The notes beneath the pieces are model-generated. The model searched no databases, was not told where the DNA came from, and saw only the letters and a list, made by a program, of their open reading frames with translations. Below, one piece after another: positions 7,270 to 12,237 of a stretch of DNA of 12,237 nt. Position 1 is the stretch's first letter. Each line of letters opens with the position of its first letter. The stretch is from the NCBI GenBank assembly GCA_964465735.1, contig CAYXKT010000085.1, forward strand, positions 1-12,237. The letters are read 5' to 3'. The stretch comes from Erginobacter sp964465735 (GTDB lineage: Bacteria > Auribacterota > Erginobacteria > Erginobacterales > Erginobacteraceae). A program made the translations under genes and the position numbers.

Positions 7270-8532
7270 TTAACGAGACAGGGGGACGTCTCCGGCCGCA
7301 CCGTAGTAGGTTCGGGTAATCCCCCGGATCGCCCAGAGTCCGGTAGAGGGCCGGAAGATGCCGGTTTCGTCGAGAATGGATCCCGAGAAACTGCCAACTA
7401 CCGGGCGGTCTTCTAAAGTTCCGAAGTAATTCCGCGCTCCGCCCCGGACCGCCCAGAGTCCGCTGGCGGGTCGGAAGATAGCGAACTGGGTCTTGAAGGC
7501 GGCGGCGAGCTTGCTCGCGCCGTACCACTGGTAAATCCCGGGGACCGGCCAATCGCCGGTTTGCCCGTAGTAGGCCCGGGACAATCCTCGGATCGCCCAG
7601 AGTCCGGTGGAGGGTCGGAAGATGCCGATTCGGTCGAACCCTTCGCCGCCATAGTCGCCCGGTATCGGGAGATCGCCTTCTTGCCCGTAACAGTCGATAC
7701 CCCAGCCCTGGATATGCCAGCATCCGTTGGCGGGATTGAAGACGGCGATGTTACAGGTGCCGTCACCGGTGTAGTCCCCGGGGACCGGGAGGTCAGCCTC
7801 GGTGCCGAAGTAAACCCGGGAGATATCCTTGATCGCCCAGAGTCCGGTGGCGGGTCGGAAGATGGCGATGTCGGCGATGCCGTCGCCGTTATAATCGCCG
7901 CTGACCGGGATATCCCCCAGGGCCCCATAGAAGACCCGACCCAGGCCCCGGACCGACCAGAGGCCGGTGGCCGGCCGGAAGATCGCGATATCCGTTTTGC
8001 CGTCACCGGTATAATCGCCGGCTTGCAGGACCAGGTTGGAACTGGGGTTGGCCCGGACGGAGGTAGTGACCCGGATGTCGTCGAGGAAGATATGGTCAGA
8101 GGGGTTGGACCAGGGATCGAGTCGGAACTGGAGAAAGAGGGGAGCGGGCAGGGCCGAGATATCGATCGGTCCGGCTCCGAACCAGGAGGTGGGGCTGGGG
8201 CTGCTCCGCTGGAGAAAGTTCCAGTTGCTGCCGTCGTTGGAATAGTAAATATCCAGGTTGACCAGGACTTCGTTTACCCAGTAGTGGAAGAAAAGATCCT
8301 GGGGACCATAGAGAGGAGGAGTGACCAGGGCCGAGGAGGGGTTGAGATAGATGCTGTGAGTGGGGGAATGGAATGTGGATTCAGTCAGGACGGTAAGAGT
8401 CTCCTGCCAGCCCGGGGGAGGAAAGGCCGGACCTTCGAAGTCTTCATTGATCAGGTAATTCTCCCCGAACGCCGGGACGATCGCTGCCAGCACCGCGATG
8501 ACTATCAATCCGCCTCTGACTGTCGACTTCAT
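7270..8532 (-). CDS. Secreted protein: jelly-roll (choice-of-anchor-J-like) domain and six-unit FG-GAP/VCBS-like propeller
   Basis: The protein has 420 residues, with AAGGAGG 6 bases before the ATG. A signal peptide (MKSTVRGGLIVIAVLAAIVP, cut after AFG) shows export. Residues 24-157 form a beta-rich domain with NEDFEG, PPGW, LVTPPL, SNDGSNW and HIFLDDIRV, features of MAM or choice-of-anchor-J jelly rolls; a carbohydrate or protein ligand is likely but unproven. Six blades begin at 173, 213, 253, 293, 333 and 381. Units 1-3 keep D..GDG, unit 3 has the variant IAVFNP and unit 5 has the 8-residue insertion with WYG, exactly as in the paralogue at 5226-6854. There is no Pro/Thr linker here, and the jelly roll joins the propeller directly. 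The protein is probably surface or extracellular. I see no convincing promoter in the 177-base divergent gap upstream. Confidence 0.87.
   Translation of the reverse strand: MKSTVRGGLIVIAVLAAIVPAFGENYLINEDFEGPAFPPPGWQETLTVLTESTFHSPTHSIYLNPSSALVTPPLYGPQDLFFHYWVNEVLVNLDIYYSNDGSNWNFLQRSSPSPTSWFGAGPIDISALPAPLFLQFRLDPWSNPSDHIFLDDIRVTTSVRANPSSNLVLQAGDYTGDGKTDIAIFRPATGLWSVRGLGRVFYGALGDIPVSGDYNGDGIADIAIFRPATGLWAIKDISRVYFGTEADLPVPGDYTGDGTCNIAVFNPANGCWHIQGWGIDCYGQEGDLPIPGDYGGEGFDRIGIFRPSTGLWAIRGLSRAYYGQTGDWPVPGIYQWYGASKLAAAFKTQFAIFRPASGLWAVRGGARNYFGTLEDRPVVGSFSGSILDETGIFRPSTGLWAIRGITRTYYGAAGDVPLSR
7273..8016 (-). repeat. Six tandem propeller-blade repeats, paralogous array
   Basis: This is the second six-blade array, with the same spacing as the first (five 40-codon units and one 48-codon unit at position 5). 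Unit 4 matches unit 4 of the other gene at 36 of 40 residues by hand count, and unit 1 at 30 of 40. The final 74 coding bases checked (7283-7356 against 5239-5312) differ at only three positions. Confidence 0.85.
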
Positions 8533-8709
8533 TGCTTGCCTCCTTGCTGAGGATTCTCTGCGTTTCGGGACTTCCAGTAGCCAAAAAGAACCGCTAATGA
8601 GCGTATAGAGATACAGTCAAGCTATCCCATATTAAACATTTAATTACTCCGCGACAAGAAAAAAACCATTTTTCTTTATTTTCTTCCCCGCGATCCGCTA
8701 TCATCTGGT
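8533..8709. other. Divergent intergenic region
   Basis: These 177 bases separate the minus-strand propeller gene from the plus-strand glycosyltransferase and must hold both promoters unless the latter is read from elsewhere. The centre (8620-8690) is AT-rich. On the minus strand, TTGTCG...TAATAT with a 17-base gap is a weak candidate near 8626-8656. For the plus strand there is a lone TATCAT at 8699-8704, too close to the ATG at 8710 unless the message is leaderless. Neither is strong. Confidence 0.35.
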
Positions 8710-10797
8710 ATGTCTTGCGTCTGGTTTTCCATATTATGCTTTATTTGGCTGGGGTTGCTCTTGCTCATCCCGGGCGGTTTTACTGTCCTGATTGCCCTCC
8801 GTCGGGGGCAGTTGGCGGAAGTCCGGGACTGGCCGGAGTTTATCTTCCTGGCTTTTCTGGGTAGTTTCTCGCTCTTCGCTCTCTGTGCCCTGGCAATCGC
8901 CCAGCTGGGGATCTTTTCAGTCCACCTGGTGGGAGCGATTCTTCTGCTGTATTCTTTTCTGGTCCTGGTCCTGCTGAAACCCGCCCCGGTCCGCCTCGCT
9001 GCCTTCTTTACCGGTCGGCCGGGTTCCGTCCGGGGAAAGCTGCCGGCCCTGGTTCTTTTTTTGCTCCTGGTCCTGGCCGGGCTGTTTTATTTTCGCCCCA
9101 CCGAATATATCTTCGGCGGTTGGGATCCCGGGGTCTATGTCGCCACCGGGGCGCATATCGCCCGGACCGGTAAGATCGTGGTTGAGGATCGTTCGCCGGA
9201 ATTCCTCTCTCCCCGGGAGCGGGGTTTTTTCACCCGGGTTCACAGCGGCGGCTATCCGGAGAAATATCCCGGCTTCCGCCGGTTCGGCCCGGAGGGGACC
9301 CGGCTGATCCCCCAGTTCTACCACCTCTACCCGGTCCTTCTGGCGGCGGCCAACTTCCCGGCCGGCCTGGCGGGAGGGTTTTATCTCACCCCCCTGCTCG
9401 GCCTCTTCTCCCTGATCTCCATCTATCTTCTGGTCCGGGAACTCTGGGGGAAGATTGAGGGTCTGATCGCGGTCGCGGCGATCGCGGTCAATCAGGTCCA
9501 GGTCTGGCAGGCGCGGCTCCCCACCGCCGAGATGCTCAGCCAGTTTCTTCTCTTTGCCGGACTCTTTTTGCTCGCCCGTTTTCTCGGCCGGGGAGAACGT
9601 TTCCCCGCCCGATTAGCCGGGGTTCTGCTGGGGCTTTTTCTCCTTTCCCATATCAGTGCTCTTCTGATCCTCCCGGCCCTGGCGGTATTTTTCTACTGCC
9701 GCTGGTTTCTCGAATTCCGGAAAAAAGATTGTAACTTCCTGCTGCCTTTTTCGCTTCTGGCAGTCTATTCGCTTCTGCCTAACCTGCTCTATGGAGGAGA
9801 ATATGCCCTTCTCTCCCTGGAGAAACTTCACCTTCTGCGGCCGGCCGGGGTTATCCCGGTGGTAATCATAATCGCCGGCCTGACCGTCTTGCGGCTGTCC
9901 GGGCCGGGCTTCCGCCGTCGGCTGGTGAAGTCTCTTCCTGATCCTTTGCTCCGCTGGCCGGTAGTCGGTCTGCTGCTCGGCCTGGCCTTTTACGGGTATT
10001 TCCTCCGCCCCCTCTCTTCCAGTCTCAGCGCGGACCGGACCAACCTGGTTGAATTGGGGTGGTTTCTCACCCGCCCCGGGCTGATTTTGGCTTTGGCCGG
10101 CGTCTCTTTGCTCCTGCTGAAAAACCGGCGACCGATGGTCTGGATATTCCTGCTGATCGCCCTTGTCTTCTCCCTCCTTTTTCTCTGGCGGCAGTTGATC
10201 TCCCCTTATTATATGTGGGCCGCCCGGCGGTTCGCGGTGGTGATCATCCCCGGATTACTCATCTGCGCCGCCTATTTCCTCGGGCGTCTAAGCCGTTCGG
10301 AGCGGCTATCTGTAAGGTGTGTGGCGGGGGTGCTCTTTTTGCTGTTAGTCGGGTTGGAGGTTGGCCAGAGCCGGAACATCTATAATCATCAGGAGTATCG
10401 CTCCGCGGTGGCTTTTCTTGACCGGCTGGCCGGCCGGGTCGGCGACGGGGACCTGGTGGTGGTCTCGGCCGCGGTGGATAAGCTCCCCACCCCGCTCCAT
10501 CTGGCCTACGGACTTCCGGTTCTTCCGATCTACGGAGAAGGCCGGGGTCAGTGGAAGACGGTGGGGGAGCTGACCCGGGAGATGCTCTCCCACCCGGCTG
10601 GTCCGAAGATTTACCTGCTGGCCGAAGAGGAGCCGGAACCGTTCCCCGGGATCGATCCCCGACTGGAAGGAGAACTCCTCTATCAGGTGCCGCTCCTGGA
10701 GCGGAGCGGAGTCGAGATTCCATCTCGTCTTGATTACCAGGCCCCCGATGGACAAATCAACGTCAAGGTATTCCGACTGACCGGTAAAGATGATTGA
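8710..10797 (+). CDS. Polytopic GT-C-fold glycosyltransferase-like membrane protein (PMT/ArnT-like)
   Basis: The protein has 695 residues with about 13-14 hydrophobic segments and a soluble C-terminal part from about residue 552. The first large loop after the fourth helix carries GGWDPGVY (D139), the place where GT-C enzymes keep a catalytic acidic residue. It is followed by AHIARTGKI and, at 203-219, FYHLYPVLLAAANFPAG. RLPTAEMLSQFLLF (269-282) is also typical of this superfamily. Such enzymes move a sugar from a lipid-phosphate carrier to protein, lipid or glycan on the outer face of the inner membrane. Donor and acceptor cannot be told from sequence. No Shine-Dalgarno precedes the ATG, so expression may be leaderless or the start slightly different. 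Neighbouring exported Thr/Pro-rich proteins are possible acceptors, by inference only. Confidence 0.8.
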   Translation: MSCVWFSILCFIWLGLLLLIPGGFTVLIALRRGQLAEVRDWPEFIFLAFLGSFSLFALCALAIAQLGIFSVHLVGAILLLYSFLVLVLLKPAPVRLAAFFTGRPGSVRGKLPALVLFLLLVLAGLFYFRPTEYIFGGWDPGVYVATGAHIARTGKIVVEDRSPEFLSPRERGFFTRVHSGGYPEKYPGFRRFGPEGTRLIPQFYHLYPVLLAAANFPAGLAGGFYLTPLLGLFSLISIYLLVRELWGKIEGLIAVAAIAVNQVQVWQARLPTAEMLSQFLLFAGLFLLARFLGRGERFPARLAGVLLGLFLLSHISALLILPALAVFFYCRWFLEFRKKDCNFLLPFSLLAVYSLLPNLLYGGEYALLSLEKLHLLRPAGVIPVVIIIAGLTVLRLSGPGFRRRLVKSLPDPLLRWPVVGLLLGLAFYGYFLRPLSSSLSADRTNLVELGWFLTRPGLILALAGVSLLLLKNRRPMVWIFLLIALVFSLLFLWRQLISPYYMWAARRFAVVIIPGLLICAAYFLGRLSRSERLSVRCVAGVLFLLLVGLEVGQSRNIYNHQEYRSAVAFLDRLAGRVGDGDLVVVSAAVDKLPTPLHLAYGLPVLPIYGEGRGQWKTVGELTREMLSHPAGPKIYLLAEEEPEPFPGIDPRLEGELLYQVPLLERSGVEIPSRLDYQAPDGQINVKVFRLTGKDD

Positions 10798-10822
10798 TCG
10801 AAAGAGCTCGAGCTGGTATATT
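10794..10822 (+). promoter_or_regulatory. Candidate promoter for the PilZ-peptidase pair
   Basis: TTGATC (10794-10799) and TATATT (10817-10822) are separated by exactly 17 bases, matching the -35 and -10 consensus at 4 and 5 of 6 positions. The -35 box overlaps the glycosyltransferase stop codon. Transcription would start about 20 bases before the ATG at 10852. Read-through from the upstream gene is also possible, as no terminator is visible between them. Confidence 0.45.
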
Positions 10823-10851
10823 CGACCGCAGAACACTCAAGAGGGCTGTCT

Positions 10852-11208
10852 ATGAACTCTGGTCAGGGGCATAACGGACGGGAACGGCGGCGGTATGCCC
10901 GGGTGAACTATCCGGCGGGGAGTCGCCCCCGATTGACGGTTGCGGGACGGGAGTTCGCAGTGGTGGATATCTCCGCCCGGGGAGTAAAATTCATCGCTGA
11001 CCGCCCGGAACTGTTCTCCTCCAACCTCCAGGAGGTTCGGGGAAGAATAAAATTTTCCGACCGGCAGTCAACTGAGATCCGGGGCGCGATTATCCGGTTA
11101 GAGAGGCGTCCGGACTCTCCGGAAACCGGGGTAGCGCTCTTCCTCTTCGAGGACTGGGGGATATCAGAGGAGCGGATCAACCGGGAACAGGAGGTTCGGG
11201 ATGACTGA
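10852..11208 (+). CDS. PilZ-domain protein, probable cyclic-di-GMP sensor
   Basis: The protein has 118 residues and is essentially one PilZ domain. Both cyclic-di-GMP contacts are present: RxxxR as R13-R17 in ERRRYAR, and DxSxxG as D39-G44 in VVDISARG. A beta-barrel pattern follows (VKFIA, VRGRIKF, IRGAIIRLE, GVALFLFEDW). The last 15 or so residues are charged. There is no signal peptide or membrane segment, so it is cytoplasmic. GAGGG lies 7 bases before the ATG. Its stop overlaps the peptidase start by 8 bases (ATGACTGA, 11201-11208), which points to translational coupling and a shared task. Binding of the nucleotide is likely from the motifs. That it controls the peptidase is my inference from position. 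Confidence 0.9.
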   Translation: MNSGQGHNGRERRRYARVNYPAGSRPRLTVAGREFAVVDISARGVKFIADRPELFSSNLQEVRGRIKFSDRQSTEIRGAIIRLERRPDSPETGVALFLFEDWGISEERINREQEVRDD

Positions 11209-11977
11209 ACGACGATACGGATTGGGTTGCCTGAAGGATCCGGCTGATCGGAGAGATATGCCGATGCGGGTGGTTTTGCCTCGGATCACCACCCCGGCCC
11301 GGGTGGATTACACCGACCGGATGTCCCCGGTCCGGGACCAGGGCGCCGAGGGGACCTGTGTGGCTTTCGCTGCTGTAGTCGGGATGAAAGAGCACCAGGA
11401 ACTGATCGAACATTCCCGGCTGATCAAACTTTCTCCCCGCGAACTATATTTCCACTGTAAGATGATTGACGGAATTCCGAACGAGGAAGGAACCTATCTC
11501 CGGGTGGCGATGAAGGTTCTCTCCCGCCGGGGGGTCTGCCTCGAGGACTGCTGGCCCTATCGCCCCTATCAAAAAGACCAGCCCTGTCCCCAGGCCGATG
11601 CCCAGGCGGCGCCTTTCCGGATCGTTACCTACGGGCGGCTCTTCGGACTGGAAGAGATGGAGGATAGCCTGACCCTGAACGGTCCTTTTTTAGCCGGGGT
11701 GGAGGTATTCCCGGAGTGGTTTGAAGTTCGGGATGGAAAGATTCCCCTTCCTCGAACCGGAGGCTCCTCTCTGGGGGGACACGCTGTCTGTGTGGTTGGG
11801 TTCAACCATATTGATGGTTGCTTCAAGTTCAAGAATTCCTGGTCGGCAAGTTGGGGAGAGGGGGGCTACGGTTACCTTCCCTACGAATATATGGAACGTT
11901 ACTGTATTGACGCCTGGTCATCCACCGACCTGATCGCCCAACCCGATCTGGTGGCCTGCTGCCGGGATCAGGGTTGA
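11201..11977 (+). CDS. Papain-like (C1 family) cysteine peptidase, cytoplasmic
   Basis: The protein has 258 residues. The C1 catalytic set is complete: oxyanion Q47 in VRDQG, nucleophile C53 in GTCVAFA, H194 in GGHAVCVVGF and N212 in FKFKNSWSASWGEGGYGY. The canonical Trp after the cysteine is Val, a change I recall in bacterial members. The opening GLGCLKDPADRRD resembles the usual start of bacterial C1 proteins, which have no long inhibitory propeptide. GVCLEDCWPY (111-120) is the conserved mid-domain element. No signal peptide is visible, so it should act in the cytoplasm unless exported by another route. AGGAGG lies 6 bases before the ATG, inside the PilZ gene. Substrate is unknown. Activity is expected because no key residue is missing. 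Confidence 0.9.
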   Translation: MTERRYGLGCLKDPADRRDMPMRVVLPRITTPARVDYTDRMSPVRDQGAEGTCVAFAAVVGMKEHQELIEHSRLIKLSPRELYFHCKMIDGIPNEEGTYLRVAMKVLSRRGVCLEDCWPYRPYQKDQPCPQADAQAAPFRIVTYGRLFGLEEMEDSLTLNGPFLAGVEVFPEWFEVRDGKIPLPRTGGSSLGGHAVCVVGFNHIDGCFKFKNSWSASWGEGGYGYLPYEYMERYCIDAWSSTDLIAQPDLVACCRDQG

Positions 11978-12096
11978 TGGAGGTTGGGGGAGAACTGTCA
12001 TTTAGTACTGAGCTGATGAAAAGGGAGCGGATTAGATGCCCTCACTCGGGGGCGATGAAATTACGATTATCAAAAGAATGGTACCCCCAGAAATCA
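11978..12096. other. Downstream spacer, no gene recognised
   Basis: Following the peptidase stop there is no strong terminator; GCCC/GGGC around 12039-12054 is the best dyad and has no T-run. A 53-codon frame starts at 11977 in a TGATG stop-start overlap and ends at 12138 inside the dispersed repeat. It has no recognisable content and I do not call it a gene. Confidence 0.4.
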
Positions 12097-12231
12097 GGTC
12101 ATTGCGAGGTGGGACGACGAAGCAATCCGTTTAGTTGACAGACCCTATGTCATTGGAGGATTCCGTTCAGGCACTATTTAAGACCTAAATTGAGCGATTC
12201 TATGTGGCGAACTGCACCAATCTTTTGCGTC
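12097..12231 (-). repeat. Right copy of the composite inverted repeat
   Basis: Read on the minus strand this matches 1-206, without the hairpin insertion at 66-102 and without the left-only palindromic arm. The single hexamer GAACGG lies at 12163-12168 (as CCGTTC). The 18 bases at 12145-12162 match left bases 103-120 at 15 positions. The inner part contains one REP-like unit. Confidence 0.75.
12098..12129 (+). repeat. REP-like short palindromic unit
   Basis: The unit starts GTCATTGCGAGGTGGGACGA and continues CGAAGCAATCCG. ATTGC (12101-12105) can pair with GCAAT (12122-12126). It is the closest relative, in inverted orientation, of the unit at 173-203. Confidence 0.6.
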
Positions 12232-12237
12232 CGAACG
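12178..12237 (-). CDS. 3' end of a repeated ORF, second copy (partial)
   Basis: On the minus strand from 12237 the frame reads RSDAKDWCSSPHRIAQFRS and stops at TAA (12180-12178). The 16 residues from D to the final R are identical to those at 1-48. Final residue and stop differ because of the 4-base indel. Both copies therefore point into the window from opposite sides. A transposase is the natural guess for a gene found twice within 12 kb next to palindromic repeats, but the visible part is too short to assign a family. Confidence 0.4.
   Translation of the reverse strand, partial: RSDAKDWCSSPHRIAQFRS

Noticed and set aside
7561..8550. A 329-codon plus-strand ORF antisense to the second propeller gene
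   Set aside because: It mirrors the codon pattern of the repeats on the other strand, has no ribosome-binding site or domain, and the minus-strand frame has a signal peptide, an excellent Shine-Dalgarno and clear blades.
11977..12138. 53-codon frame starting in a TGATG overlap with the peptidase stop
   Set aside because: The stop-start overlap is attractive, but the frame runs through the REP-like repeat, shows no domain and has no usual codon bias.

Overview
The window looks like a chromosomal contig from an uncultured Gram-negative bacterium. A TonB-dependent outer-membrane receptor shows an outer membrane. Coding DNA is GC-rich and strongly biased, and Shine-Dalgarno sites are clear at most starts. 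Large secreted proteins with Ig-like, fibronectin-like and beta-propeller repeats joined by Pro-Thr-Glu linkers recall environmental lineages such as the PVC group, but no rRNA or marker gene is present, so taxonomy is a guess.

Layout. (a) 1-302: a composite repeat that begins with the last 17 codons of an ORF entering from outside. (b) 303-5090, plus strand: a TonB-dependent receptor, then an 886-residue envelope protein with five Ig-like repeats, an FN3-like domain and a distinctive C-terminal domain; likely one nutrient-uptake or surface unit. It ends at a perfect 20-bp terminator hairpin at 5162-5207. (c) 5226-8532, minus strand: two paralogous secreted proteins, each with its own N-terminal jelly-roll-like domain and a six-unit propeller of 40-residue repeats; one also has a 120-residue Pro/Thr/Glu linker. 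(d) 8710-10797, plus strand: a polytopic GT-C-type glycosyltransferase. (e) 10852-11977, plus strand: a small PilZ-domain protein overlapping by 8 bases a cytoplasmic papain-like cysteine peptidase with an intact catalytic set, preceded by a plausible promoter. (f) 11978-12237: the composite repeat again, inverted, ending in the same 3' ORF end on the opposite strand.

Most genes concern the cell envelope: uptake, display or adhesion, and possibly glycosylation of exported proteins. The PilZ-peptidase pair is the most suggestive regulatory unit, because it could tie cyclic-di-GMP to proteolysis. The two window ends are diverged inverted copies of one repeat. One copy carries a 31-base hairpin flanked by a 6-base direct repeat that the other lacks. 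This could be a transposon-like boundary or simply where the assembly ran into a repeat family. I see no CRISPR, tRNA, rRNA or classical defence system.
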